A DNA stretch of 64,000 nucleotides from Serripes groenlandicus. Its lineage: Eukaryota > Mollusca > Bivalvia > Cardiida > Cardiidae. Of this stretch, positions 30,971 through 40,765 are shown in pieces. Within the stretch, counting starts at the first letter, position 1. The number at the start of each line of letters is the position of its first letter. Where the stretch lies: the NCBI GenBank assembly GCA_031761405.1, contig JASEVX010000007.1:37328849-37392848 (forward strand), read 5' to 3'. The notes below the pieces were generated by a model, which saw only the letters and a program-made list of their open reading frames with translations, made no database searches and was not told where the DNA came from. Position numbers and translations under genes: made by a program.

Positions 30971-31134
30971 GTCAACAAATGCAATCATGGATTGCCCCTT
31001 GTTAGCTTGTCGGTCTTTCAAAGAAAAAAAAGTCAGGGTATTGTGATACCCTTGGCGACGTGACAAAACTTTAACCTTACCTCTACACTTAAAAAAATAT
31101 TCAACATCCTCGCAGGATGGCTCATATCACAATC

Positions 31135-31364
31135 TTAACCCTTTCCCTCATACGGCAATTCTGCAGCAGACGACTTTGAACGTATTTTGTCAAAAAATAG
31201 AAAATCTCCATAATTGAGTGGATAACCTATGACAAAAAGTGGAAAACATTGTGGCAAAAGGAGAAATTGCACGTTTTGTGTGATTTCTTCTTTTGTCACT
31301 ATGTTTTCAAAAAGCCGTCTGCTGCAGAGGCGTCAGAAAGCGTCTATATGAGGGAAAGGGTTAA
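31135..31364 (+). mobile_element. TTAA-type MITE, 230-bp young subfamily
   Basis: Complete, with TTAACCCTTTCCCTCATACG and ATATGAGGGAAAGGGTTAA ends. The left of the central hairpin reads ATTGCACGTTTTGTG, the A-T variant, but its right side has mutated to TGTGATT. Confidence 0.95.
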
Positions 31365-31438
31365 TTACAGGCAGACAAATTCAGACATTTGAATGCAAAA
31401 AGGGCCTTAGTTTGTATATGAGACATATAGGATCACCT

Positions 31439-31867
31439 CTAACCCTTTCCCACAAACAATAAATCTGCAGCAGACGACTTTTAAAACATCTAGGCAAAAC
31501 AATGGGACATTTCTTTAACCCTTTCCCTTATATAGACGCTTTCTGATGCCTCTGCAGCAGATGGCATGTTTGAAAACTTGGTGACAAAACAAGCAATTTC
31601 TCCTTTTGTCACCATGTTTTCAACTCTATTCAATTATTGTACTTTCATTTAAAGGGAGTTTCCCAAAAAGAAATCAGGTATGTTTCCAAAGTCGTCTGCT
31701 GCAGATTTGTTGTATGTCGGAAAGGGTTAAATGAATTTTTTATTATTCAATAGAGTTGAAAACATTTTGATTGCTTGTTATGATCAATTTCTTCTTTTGT
31801 TACAATGTTTTTAAAAGTCGTCTGCTACAGAGGCCTCAGAAAGCGTCTATATGTGGGAAAGAGTTAA
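31439..31867 (+). mobile_element. TTAA-type MITE split by a second MITE
   Basis: The outer element begins CTAACCCTTTCCCACAAAC and ends TATGTGGGAAAGAGTTAA. Its sequence is continuous across the inner element when one TTAA is removed: ...GGACATTTCTTTAA joins ATGAATTTTTTATTATTCAA, as expected for an intact copy of about 217 bp. Confidence 0.92.
31515..31730 (-). mobile_element. TTAA-type MITE inserted within another MITE
   Basis: It begins TTAACCCTTTCCCTTATATA and ends GTATGTCGGAAAGGGTTAA in reverse orientation. TTAA occurs on both sides, and the host MITE needs only one, so it is a target-site duplication seen directly. Confidence 0.93.
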
Positions 31868-31913
31868 TAGGGTGGAAACTATAGTATTGTTTACAGTCTT
31901 GGTTTTGATGTCT

Positions 31914-32128
31914 TTAACCATTTCTCTATTATGAAGACACACTTTGGTGCATCTGCAGAAGACTTTTTTTTTTGAAAACATTGTGGCGAAGGGATGGAGC
32001 ACTTTCTTCTTTTGCCACCATCTCTTTAACTCTATTCAATAATTAAAATGTCTTTTTATTGATATTTTCCATATTTTTGTGACCAGATGTTTTCAAAGTT
32101 GTCTGCAGATTCATTGATTCATACCATA
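31914..32128 (-). mobile_element. TTAA-type MITE, right end lost
   Basis: TTAACCATTTCTCTATTATG, a GACACACTTTGGTGCATCTG arm, and GATGTTTTCAAAGTTGTCTG before the break. The right terminal repeat is absent. Confidence 0.7.
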
Positions 32129-32162
32129 AGAAAACCAAATTATAAATACATTTTGCAAGGGA

Positions 32163-32314
32163 ATTAAACCTTTCACACTTGTTCAGGCAATTAGTAAATT
32201 TCCAGCAAACTACTTTTGAAAACATTGTGACAAAATTAGAATTGGCTCCTAATGAGCAATTGCTCCCTTTGTCACAATGTTTTCAATAATTGTCCTTACT
32301 TGGTGAGGCATGTA
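32163..32314 (-). mobile_element. Truncated TTAA-type MITE
   Basis: TTAAACCTTTCACACTTGTT, ATTGTGACAAAATTAGAATT, a centre of GGCTCCTAATGAGC and TTTGTCACAATGTTTTCAA. It is followed directly by the next copy. Confidence 0.65.
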
Positions 32315-32541
32315 TTAACCCTTTCCCACATAAAGACGCTTTCTGATGCGACTGCAACATACAGCTTTTAGAAGCGACTGCAGCAGACGGCTTTTTGAAA
32401 ACATGGCGAAAAAAGAGTTTGCCACAATGTTTCATCTCTTTTCAGTAATCATACCTACATTTATAGAGCTTTTCCGTGTTTTTCCTCAGATACTTGCAAA
32501 GTCGTCTGCTGCAGATTTGTTGGATGTGGGAAAGGCTCAAT
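32315..32541 (-). mobile_element. TTAA-type MITE with altered arm
   Basis: It begins TTAACCCTTTCCCACATAAA. The arm GCGACTGCA occurs twice (32348 and 32374), a small internal duplication. It ends GGATGTGGGAAAGGCTCAA. Confidence 0.8.
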
Positions 32542-32562
32542 CAATCAATAATAATGAGAACT

Positions 32563-32752
32563 GCAGCAGACGGCTTTTTGAGAACATAGTGACAAAAGAA
32601 GAAATTGCTCAAAACGAGCAATTTCTCCTTTTGCCACAATGTTTTCCACTTTTGGTCATAGGTTATCCATTCAATTATAGAGATTTTCTATTTTTTGACA
32701 AAATATGTCCAAAGTCATCTGCTTCAGAGTTGTTGTATGAGGGAAAGGTTTA
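32563..32752 (-). mobile_element. TTAA-type MITE, left end missing
   Basis: It starts inside the arm at CTGCAGCAGACGGCTTTTTG and has a perfect centre AGAAATTGCTCAAAACGAGC. It ends GTATGAGGGAAAGGTTTAA. The internal sequence CACTTTTGGTCATAGGTTAT marks it as the young subfamily in reverse. Confidence 0.8.
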
Positions 32753-32756
32753 ACAA

Positions 32757-32847
32757 TAATACTTTCATTTATAGAGATTATCCTTTATTTTGCCTGACAT
32801 ATTCAAAGCAATCTGCTGAAGATCGGTATTATGTGGAAAAGGGTTAA
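32757..32847 (-). mobile_element. TTAA-type MITE right-end fragment
   Basis: ACTTTCATTTATAGAGATTA, TTGCCTGACATATTCAAAGC and TATGTGGAAAAGGGTTAA are the right third of a copy. Confidence 0.75.
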
Positions 32848-33039
32848 CACTTGAAAGTTTATGAATTTGGTTGTGATAAGATTATTTCTTTTTTGTACTA
32901 AAAACTAAAACTTGGTTCAAAACATAATCAGGCCAGGTCCCTTATTCTTTAATTAAGCTTCAGAAATAATTCATAATTTTTGTATGGGCTAAACCGTTAT
33001 GATGTAGCCAATCAGAAATGTTGTTACTTTGAATATTCT

Positions 33040-33269
33040 TTAACCCTTTCCCTCATACGACAATTCTGCAGCAGACGACTTTGAACTTATTTTGTCAAAA
33101 CATAGAAAATCTCCATAGTTGAATGGATAACTTATGACAAAAAGTGGAAAACATTGTGGCAAAAAGAGAAATTGCACATTTTGTGCAATTTCTTCTTTTG
33201 TCACTATGTTTTCAAAAAGCCATCTGCTGCAGAGGCGTCAGAAAGCGTCTATCTAAGGGAAAGGGTTAA
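33040..33269 (+). mobile_element. TTAA-type MITE, 230-bp young subfamily
   Basis: Full length with intact ends. The central hairpin reads AATTGCACATTTTGTGCAATT, a perfect palindrome of the A-T variant. Confidence 0.95.
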
Positions 33270-33636
33270 ATTGTGATTTACTGTAACATTTTATTTTGAA
33301 AGATTGGTGAATACAGGCTAATATGTTGTTGTTCATAAGTAATGTAGTATGTTTTGTACATTTGATAACTTTAAATCATTATTTAGGTACTTTTTTTGTT
33401 TTTTTCATTGGATGAAAATACTTTGTAACTTTGTGGGAATTTCTGATTTCTGATATACTTTTTATGCAGTACCTACTTTGTAAATATTTGAAGAAACAGT
33501 ACAATAACTGGAAAATATGAGGTATTTTTTTTAATTCAAAGTTGAAATAATAAACTGTCAATTTTTTATCACTTTCTATTCACCACAATGTTTCGAAAAG
33601 AGTCACCTTGTGTTGTCTGTTTCAGAGAAAGGAATG
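33270..33636. other. Non-coding AT-rich spacer
   Basis: Nothing recognised, apart from a possible MITE scrap at 33580-33640. Confidence 0.35.
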
Positions 33637-33827
33637 AAGACGCTTTCTGACACCTAAGCAGACGACTTTTTGAAAACATTGTGAGAAAAGAAGAAATTGC
33701 TCAAAACAAGCAACTTCTCCTTTTGCCACAATGTTTTCATTTCTTTTCAGTAATTTTATTTTCATTTATAGAGATTTTCCATGTTTTTGCTTAGATATTT
33801 TCAAAGTCGTCTACTGCAGATTTGCAT
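33637..33827 (-). mobile_element. TTAA-type MITE lacking both termini
   Basis: GAAGACGCTTTCTGACACCT, CAGACGACTTTTTGAAAACA, centre AAATTGCTCAAAACAAGCAA and TCAAAGTCGTCTACTGCAGA are clear. The CCCTTTCCC ends are gone. Confidence 0.75.
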
Positions 33828-34552
33828 CATTTAAAAGAGCGTCTTATAAAATCATCTTTTGTTAAACTTTGTCCTCGCATAAGGCTACATTTTGAACTAT
33901 CATCACATTTAAATATTATAATAAAACACATATTCTATCATTATTACATAAAGATATTAAAAATAAATGTGTTCAAACATTAAAAAGGCAGCATCATGAC
34001 ATTTTTAACATTTATTTTATTAAGTGTTTGTATTATCCAATCTACTTTTATTCAATCAACGGTATGAGCAATGCGCCAGCAAATACGACCACAAGAGTTT
34101 TTTTGTAGACACATGCATCTGTGGAAGCACCCATGTAATGCAATCCAAAATTTGATAGCTTCATGCAAAACTGTTGTAACTACATCTGGTAGCAAGATGT
34201 AGTTACATTTGTTTTGCTTGAAGCCAATATAATGTACAAATACCAGCTTCCTGGAGGGTTTTTTCAATTAAAGAGCAAACAATGCAGATAAAGATCAGAA
34301 TGCAGAAACACAGATTGATCTGGATCTGTGATGATGGAGAAAATTTATCTGCCTGTAATACAAATAGTGCAGGTTTACATTTGACTGAAAGATGCATTGG
34401 CTGATTTGGATTTATGATTGTCACATAAGATTTGTGGTTGTTTTTCCTGAAGTGTAGTACATAAATAAATTGTACACCAGAATGTTGTGTTCAGGTAATA
34501 TCTAGTGCTTAACCATGCAGGTATTATAGTTACATTTTCTTTTTTGGATGCA
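33828..34552. other. Non-coding AT-rich spacer
   Basis: No gene is recognised. A repeated CTACATCTGGTAGCAAGATG / TAGTTACA pair forms a small palindrome near 34180-34208. Confidence 0.35.
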
Positions 34553-34657
34553 TTAACTCTTCGCACCTAAGGCAAATCTACTGCAGACAAGTTTGAAAAC
34601 ACCTTTTGTCGCAATGTTTTCAAAACTTGTTTGCTGCAGAGGCGTCAGAAAGGGTTA
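34553..34657 (+). mobile_element. Internally deleted TTAA-type MITE (about 105 bp)
   Basis: TTAACTCTTCGCACCTAAGG and AAATCTACTGCAGACAAGTT jump to CTTTTGTCGCAATGTTTTCA, then CTGCAGAGGCGTCAGAAAGG. Confidence 0.7.
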
Positions 34658-34709
34658 TAGTAATTTGTAAATGGACAGTAAGTAATTTTCCTTCAAAACC
34701 ACATGTTTG

Positions 34710-34806
34710 ATCATGGAGACATTGCTCAGACGACTTTGAAAACATCTTGAAGTTGTCTGCTGCAGTGGTGTCAAAAAGTGACTGCATGACTGTGGGAAAG
34801 GGTTAA
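34710..34806 (+). mobile_element. MITE fragment with both arms, no centre
   Basis: CAGACGACTTTGAAAACATC is followed at once by TTGAAGTTGTCTGCTGCAGT, then ACTGTGGGAAAGGGTTAA. Confidence 0.7.
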
Positions 34807-34847
34807 ACTACTTCTGGATTCTTCGAGATTTAAAACTCTTGAGGACT

Positions 34848-35036
34848 TAACCAACATTTTTAGCAACAGAATATATATTAAAATGTCTAGACATTAATAT
34901 TAAAAATCTCCATGCATAAAAGTATGATTATTGAATGGAGTTGGAAACATAGTGATAAAATAGGAATTTGTCACGATTCTTTCAAAAGTTGTCTGCTTCA
35001 GATGTATCAAAATTCGTCTGCAAGTGGGAAAGGGAT
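34848..35036 (+). mobile_element. Decayed TTAA-type MITE
   Basis: TTAACCAACATTTTTAGCAA at the left, GATTATTGAATGGAGTTGGA inside, and CTGCAAGTGGGAAAGGGATA at the right. Confidence 0.65.
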
Positions 35037-35344
35037 AATTAATTGTAAATTAATACTTTGCAATGAATAGTCCTTCCTTTTCCACAGTATTTCCAAAAAT
35101 ATTTATGCTGCAGAGACATGCAATGGTTTTTCTATATAGGAAAGGGATATATTTTATTGTTGCCTAGGTAAAAGGCTTTATAGTTAAGTGTGAATACATG
35201 TATAATCAGTATTGAATCTATTTAAACATTCCAGTAGATTTGTCAATACCATTATGGATCAAGATAAGCTTGACCAATGTCTACACTTGAGTGCTTCTTT
35301 GAAATGTTAGAAAAGCATTCAAAGACGAGGTGTACCAGATTAAT

Positions 35345-35451
35345 TAAAACTATTTCACTTGAAGACATATTTTGGCCCGTCTGCAGCAGACTACATTGTA
35401 AACATTGTGGCTAAAGAGAAATTTCTCTATTTCCCATAATGGTTTTAATAT
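35345..35451 (-). mobile_element. MITE relic
   Basis: GAAGACATATTTTGGCCCGT, CTGCAGCAGACTACATTGTA, GTGGCTAAAGAGAAATTTCT and CCCATAATGGTTTTAAT; the right part is missing. Confidence 0.55.
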
Positions 35452-35556
35452 CCGCAGGTGTGTTGGTATTGGTTTCATACCTTATATATTTTTACCTGGA
35501 TGTAAATATAAGATGCGGGACAAATATCGTCTTTCCTGTCTGCCGCACATTGTGAT
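35452..35556 (+). repeat. Dispersed repeat shared with 38050-38152
   Basis: CAGGTGTGTTGGTATTGGTT, ATATTTTTACCTGGATGTAA, TATAAGATGCGGGACAAATA and TCTTTCCTGTCTGC recur in order at 38064-38147. It is an unidentified short element. Confidence 0.65.
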
Positions 35557-35720
35557 ACATCTGCAGCTAGAAGACAACTTTTGACAATACTGTTGCAAAA
35601 CGGGAAATGATTCTCTTTTCTATCATATTACTTGAATTGCGAGATATTTTCTATATTTTCCGTATTTTTGGCGTAGATATTACAAAGTCACCTGCTGTAG
35701 AGTTGTTGTATTTGGAGCAG
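35557..35720 (-). mobile_element. MITE relic
   Basis: ACATCTGCAGCTAGAAGACA, TGCAAAACGGGAAATGATTC, and TACAAAGTCACCTGCTGTAG, GTTGTTGTATTTGGA. Badly eroded. Confidence 0.4.
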
Positions 35721-35891
35721 AGGCTACTTTTCAGAGAAGGTGTGAGATGAGTATGTTTGTAAATATTATTTTTTCATGTCCTGTATAGTCAGACAACCGG
35801 TATGTACCATATCTTTATGCAGATTTTTATCTATACCGATCTCATAATCAAAGAGGCAGCAATTTTAGATAGAACTATTGCACATTTATTA

Positions 35892-36066
35892 ACTTCCTTC
35901 CCCACATATAGACACATATGCAGCAGCCAACTTCTAAAACAACATGGCAAAAGAAGAAATTTCTCATCCATTCAATGGTTATACCTTCATTTATAGATAT
36001 TTCTACGTTTTTGCCTAGATGTTTTAGAATTTGTCTGCGGATTTGTTGTATGTGGGAAAGGGTTAA
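35892..36066 (-). mobile_element. TTAA-type MITE, internally shortened
   Basis: CTTCCTTCCCCACATATAGA at the left and GTATGTGGGAAAGGGTTAA at the right. The central hairpin has lost its right arm (GAAGAAATTTCTCATCCATT). Confidence 0.75.
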
Positions 36067-36198
36067 TACCCCTCCCCCAAAACTAAGTTTTTCGGGAGTT
36101 TTCTAAAATCACCACATCATTAATTTCTCCAGCTGAGACCAGTGTGTTCAGACTGTATATTACATCTCCTTGTGAGTTTACCATCAAAATGGAATAAT

Positions 36199-36389
36199 AT
36201 TTACCCTTTCCTACAAACAGAATCTTTCTGACGTCTCTGAAGCAAATGACTTGAAAACATTATGGCAAAAGGAGAAATTGCTCAACTTTATTCAATATTT
36301 TTCTTTTAATTTACAGAGATTTTCAATATTTTTTACCAAACATTTTCGGAGTTGTCTGCTGCACATTTGTTGTTGTGGGAAAGTGTAAC
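36199..36389 (-). mobile_element. TTAA-type MITE, internally shortened
   Basis: TTTACCCTTTCCTACAAACA, a TTTCTGACGTCTCTGAAGC arm, GGCAAAAGGAGAAATTGCTC with no matching right arm, and TTGTTGTGGGAAAGTGTAA. Confidence 0.75.
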
Positions 36390-36401
36390 TTGTTATTTAC
36401 T

Positions 36402-36631
36402 TTAACCTTTTCCCTCATACAACAATTCTGCAGCAGACGACTTTGAACATATTTTGTCAAAAAATAGATAATCTCTATAATTGAATGGATAACCTATGAC
36501 TAAAAGTGGAAAACATTGTGGCAAAAGGAGAAATTGCTCGTTTTGAGCAATTTCTTCTTTTGTCACTATGTTTTCAAAAAGCCGTCTAATGCAGAGGCGT
36601 CAGAAAGCGTCTGTATGATGGAAAGGGTTAA
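36402..36631 (+). mobile_element. TTAA-type MITE, 230-bp young subfamily
   Basis: Complete. The left end is TTAACCTTTTCCCTCATAC and the right end TATGATGGAAAGGGTTAA. The centre is AATTGCTCGTTTTGAGCAATT, a perfect palindrome of the T-A variant. Confidence 0.95.
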
Positions 36632-37102
36632 CTGTAATATTAGTTCTGAAGTACAATACAATAATCAATTACTTGTAAATTATAAAGGCCACCGGCCAAA
36701 AGCACAGAACTTCAAATTGCGATTTTTTTGAAAAATGTCTTATAGCAGAGACATAATTATTATGAATGGAATTGTAAAAATGTAGCTGATAAATATTAAC
36801 TTGATTACAATGTTTTGGGGAAAATATTTTATGGGCATTTTTAAGTGGGTAATTATTCATTTATGGTGTTACTTTTAAAAAAATGATGTTCTTCATTGTG
36901 TTTAAACAATCATTTTATTTTAGAGTCAGCAATTTGTTTAAACATAATTGCTAATGAAAGATATGTACATGTTTCATCAGCTAAAAAGGGGTCTTGTTGC
37001 GCATTCAAACAGCACATACTTGGGCAAACCTGTTCATCTGCAGCCTTTATTGTTGCGGACATGTATCTTCTGACAAAAAACAAGTAGTGTAACCCCACTA
37101 GT
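36632..37102. other. Non-coding spacer
   Basis: AT-rich; nothing recognised. Confidence 0.4.
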
Positions 37103-37322
37103 TTAATCCTTTCCAACATTAATTTCAATGTATTTGCAGTAGGCATTTTTTAAAAGCATTGTGATAAATGGAGGAATTGCTTATAATAAGCAATTTCTCG
37201 TTTTGCCACAATATTTTCATCTCTACCAAACTTTCATTGAAAGTGATTTTCCATATACATGTATTACCTAAATGTTTTCAAAATCATCTACTGCAGATTA
37301 ATTGTATGTGGGAAAGGGTTAA
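37103..37322 (-). mobile_element. TTAA-type MITE
   Basis: TTAATCCTTTCCAACATTAA to TGTATGTGGGAAAGGGTTAA. The central hairpin GAGGAATTGCTTATAATAAG / CAATTTCTC is a compensated variant (TTATAATAA). Confidence 0.85.
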
Positions 37323-37326
37323 TGCA

Positions 37327-37397
37327 ACCGCATCGGTGGTGTAGTGGTAGAGTGTCCACCTTGAGTTGGGGAGGTTGTGGGTTTTATCCCTGCTTGG
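37327..37397 (+). mobile_element. Type 1 SINE head, split from its body by a MITE
   Basis: TCGGTGGTGTAGTGGTAGAG (A-box region), CCACCTTGAG and GTGGGTTTTATCCCTG (degraded B box) form a tRNA-like head. Its body resumes after the MITE at 37398-37622. Confidence 0.75.
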
Positions 37398-37622
37398 TTA
37401 ACCCTTTCCCTCATATAGATGCTTTCTGACGCCTCTGCAGCAGATGGCTTTTTGAAAACATAGTGACAAAAGAAGAAATTGCACAAAACGTGCAATTACT
37501 CCTTTTGCCACAATGTTTTCCACTTTTTGTCATAGGTTATCCATTCAATTATGGAAATTTTCTATTTTTTTTTCAAAATACGTTCAAAGTCGTCTGCTGT
37601 AGAATTGCCGTATGAGGGAAAG
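37398..37622 (-). mobile_element. TTAA-type MITE inserted in a SINE
   Basis: TTAACCCTTTCCCTCATATA to GTATGAGGGAAAG. It is the young subfamily in reverse, with centre AAATTGCACAAAACGTGCAA (A-T variant). The last GGTTAA is missing at the right junction, together with part of the SINE. Confidence 0.9.
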
Positions 37623-37745
37623 ACGCTCAGGGTTGTAGGAATAACATTATGACTGACTGGCTGTTGTCAGGATTTATAGACCAGTTGAACTGGTAACTTA
37701 CCAGGAAATGCCGTGATATATCTGAAAAAAATGTTGAAAGTGGCA
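37623..37745 (+). mobile_element. Type 1 SINE body and tail
   Basis: ACGCTCAGGGTTGTAGGAAT, TGACTGACTGGCTGTTGTCA, TGAACTGGTAACTTACCAGG, then the shared tail TGCCGTGATATATCTGAAAA and TGTTGAAAGTGGC. This is the 3' part of the element whose head is at 37327-37397. Confidence 0.8.
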
Positions 37746-38777
37746 GAAAAAACCCATACAACCAAACTGAACCTGAAGCAGCTCAAACTTAGAGTGATTT
37801 CTGGGGCTTTTGGGACAAATTGACTCTCCATAACGGGATGATATAAAGGTAAATTGTTGTAAAGCTACTTGGGCTAAACGTATAGTGTTCTGTCAAAATA
37901 TGCCTCTAGGACTAATTTGGACAATTTGCCGTCACTGGGGGACACTCAATTAGAACTGCAGCCATAGTCTAACCCTTGATTGAACCGTAAAGGCTGGCTA
38001 ATATATAAATGGTCTATAAATGGGTCTGAACTTTTGGAGTCAATGCATCTCGTGAGTTCCAGCAGGTGGGGTGTTATTGATTTCATATCCTATATATTTA
38101 TCTTGATGTAAATATAAGGTCTGGGATCAATATCATCTTTCCTGTCTGCTGTGATTTGGATGAGTTTAGCTGTTGAAAGTGCCATAAAGCCTTAAAACAA
38201 TCAAACAAAAGAATGCTAGATGCATCTCATTTGTATTGTGTATGATCTATATGATATTTTGTTAAGACTAATCATTTTTTAGCTGAACTATTTAAAATAT
38301 GCCTTTATAAAAGTTTTTATTATTTTTTGAGCTGAACTATTTAATTTGCCTTTATAAAAGTTTGAGAAATGTTATGTCATTTCAATAAAATTAATTTAAA
38401 GCTCCATTAAAATTGTTTTTTATTTCTAAATCTTTATTGGCTCAATGGATGGCAATGTGCTTACGGTGAGCTATTGTTATCACTGGCGTCTGTTGTATGT
38501 ATTTATCAACAGTTTTTTAACAACAAATCATCCTCTTATTTCAAACAAAAAATTTACAAGAATGTTCCTTAGGTGGTCCTCCTTTAAATATGTTAAAAAT
38601 GAATTTCATTTGTCACTTTTCGTATGGCCTGGCCGAAGATGAGTTGCAGAAAAAACGCAGCTACATGATGATAATTTTCATTCCAAAAAAATCTTAAAAC
38701 CTTTTTCCAAAGCACAAGGTCCCTATTCTCTTATTGAAAAATCAATATGAGTCCTTTGTGTTGCTGTTATAGATATC
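37746..38777. other. Non-coding spacer with two small repeats
   Basis: 38050-38152 is the second copy of the repeat at 35452-35556. A 54-bp tandem pair (TTAGCTGAACTATTTAA ... GCCTTTATAAAAGTTT) lies at 38278-38371. Nothing else is recognised. Confidence 0.5.
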
Positions 38778-38992
38778 ATTTTACACATTCCCACAGACAA
38801 AAATTCTGCAGTAGATTAATTTACAAACATCTATGCAAAATTATAAAAAATTCTATAAATGAAAGTATCATTATTGAATGAAGTTGAATAGTTTGTGATA
38901 AAAGGAGAAATTGCTCATTTATTCCACAATGTTTCCAAAAGTAATCTGCTTCGAAGGCATCAAAATGCTCCTGCAAGAGGGAAAGGGTTTAG
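38778..38992 (+). mobile_element. Decayed TTAA-type MITE
   Basis: TTTACACATTCCCACAGACA, TTCTGCAGTAGATTAATTTA, GTGATAAAAGGAGAAATTGC, and CTCCTGCAAGAGGGAAAGGG. Confidence 0.7.
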
Positions 38993-39007
38993 TATTTTAA
39001 TACCATA

Positions 39008-39162
39008 GATTAGAGGGCGAATTTGTCTTTTTCTCGCTATATCTCTATTATTACCCAACAAAACCCTGTGTTGTTGGTAATATAAAGAACTGCTGCAGTG
39101 CAGAGATATAATTCCTTTGAGAATCTAGAATATAGGGTTTTGAAAGTCTAATTTGGATGTTC
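39008..39162. repeat. Possible relative of the CAGAG-ended MITE
   Basis: CAACAAAACCCTGTGTTGTT and AATATAGGGTTTTGAAAGTC, with a hairpin between, resemble the inner AACCCTATG / CATAGGGTT of 15515-15708. The ends are not matched well. Confidence 0.35.
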
Positions 39163-39328
39163 TTAATAGTCAAACTTGTGTGAGCAGTCACCTTTTAAGC
39201 AGCCACTGACAAAATTAACCAAAACAACATATTCTCCTTTATTTGACCTGCAATAAGCAGCCACCTTTGTTTAGTTGCCACATTTGTACTCTCTCTAGGG
39301 TGGCTGCCTAAGACAAGTATGACTGTAC
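39163..39328. repeat. Palindromic repeat ACAGTCAAACCTGTG, diverged longer copy
   Basis: ATAGTCAAACTTGTGTGAGC and GCAGTCACC at the left pair with GGTGGCTGCCTAAGACAAGT and ATGACTGTACG at the right. An internal GCAGCCAC is repeated. Confidence 0.6.
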
Positions 39329-39716
39329 GCCCATTGCATAAAACTATTGGATAAACATATACATATATCTTACTATATCAACTAAAACTCGTTATGAAAC
39401 AGCTACAGACGAAAGTGCTCATGATAGTTTCACATTAGAAACTATAATTGTAGAGAAATGTAAATTGTTCATTATCTACGGCTACTATTTCTTTTGGTTT
39501 TCAAAATAAAGGGAATTTTCACATTGGAAACTAATGTGGAGAAAAAGGAGAATGTTCATTTTCAACATCAACATCAACTGTTTTATTAGGTTTTCAAAGA
39601 GAATGTTCTCAATAAAAACTACTTGAACATAAAATGAAAGTGTTTGTTGTAAACGTTTGTTTCTATTTGGTTCCAAACACATCTAATATGTTCCATTTGG
39701 GCTCATCAGATTTCGA
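39329..39716. other. Non-coding spacer
   Basis: Nothing recognised. Confidence 0.35.
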
Positions 39717-39920
39717 GTTAACTCTTTCACACATGCAACAAATCTGCAGCAGACAACTTTGGATACATCTACGCACAAATATGGACTTTTATAAATGAAA
39801 ATTCATATATAGTTATTGAATAGAGCTGTAAACAATGTGGCAAAAGGAGAAATTGCTCATTATGAGCAATTTCAGATTTTGCAAAATGTTTTCAATAGTC
39901 GTCTGCTGTATATGATAATG
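39717..39920 (+). mobile_element. TTAA-type MITE, right terminus lost
   Basis: TTAACTCTTTCACACATGCA, AATCTGCAGCAGACAACTTT and a perfect centre GAGAAATTGCTCATTATGAG. It ends inside AATAGTCGTCTGCTGTATAT. Confidence 0.75.
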
Positions 39921-40130
39921 TACCAGTCGTACCGTTAACTTTTATAGTAAATGCCGTGAAATAACTGTCACAATGAGCAAGTGTCTGTGGATTTCGTATC
40001 TTATATTTCCCACCCTGTATCACACGTTACATGTTTGGTAAACGTTGTTACTAAGAGTTTGCATCCAAATTCGCCATGACCTTCGCAGAAAAACTTCAAA
40101 AGCTTGTCTCCATGCGTCGAGCATGTTGGT

Positions 40131-40315
40131 TTTAACGCATAAGACGCATTTGCAGTTAACGACTTGAAATCATTGTTGGAATATAAAGAGAATTTTCTGA
40201 TTTTTTTTTCGAACTCTATTAAAAAATTACACTTTCATTTATAGACTGTTCCGTATTCTGTCGAGGTATTTTCGAAGTCGTCTGCTGGAGAATCTTTATA
40301 TGCGGGAAGTGTAAG
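40131..40315 (-). mobile_element. Decayed TTAA-type MITE
   Basis: TTAACGCATAAGACGCATTT, GCAGTTAACGACTTGAAATC, TTCGAAGTCGTCTGCTGGAG and ATGCGGGAAGTGTAA. Confidence 0.6.
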
Positions 40316-40390
40316 GATTTATGCTTTATTCGAATCCTAACACTTTTTGCGCATATATATAGAAAGAGACAGAAAGAGACAGACATACAA

Positions 40391-40397
40391 ACAGACA

Positions 40398-40462
<65 letters not shown>

Positions 40463-40539
40463 ACCACAGACAGACAGACAGACAGACACACACACACCAC
40501 ACACACACACCACACACACACACCACACACACACACACA

Positions 40540-40570
<31 letters not shown>

Positions 40571-40615
40571 CCACACACACACACCCACCACAGACAGACA
40601 GACAGACACACACCA

Positions 40616-40670
<55 letters not shown>
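40391..40670. repeat. Compound (CA)n/(CAGA)n microsatellite
   Basis: About 280 bp of CA repeats with two separate (CAGA)4-5 blocks and several CACCACAC breaks. The block CCACCACAGACAGACAGA occurs twice, so part of the array was itself duplicated. Cys/Val and Thr/His reading frames across it are artefacts. Confidence 0.97.
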
Positions 40671-40673
<3 letters not shown>

Positions 40674-40765
40674 TGATGTAGTTCTGAGGACGTTGACCAA
40701 CAAGAAGAAAAGCGTTAAGGCTTTCAGAAAGTTCACAGATTGCTCCTCTGTAGGCCTTATTATGA

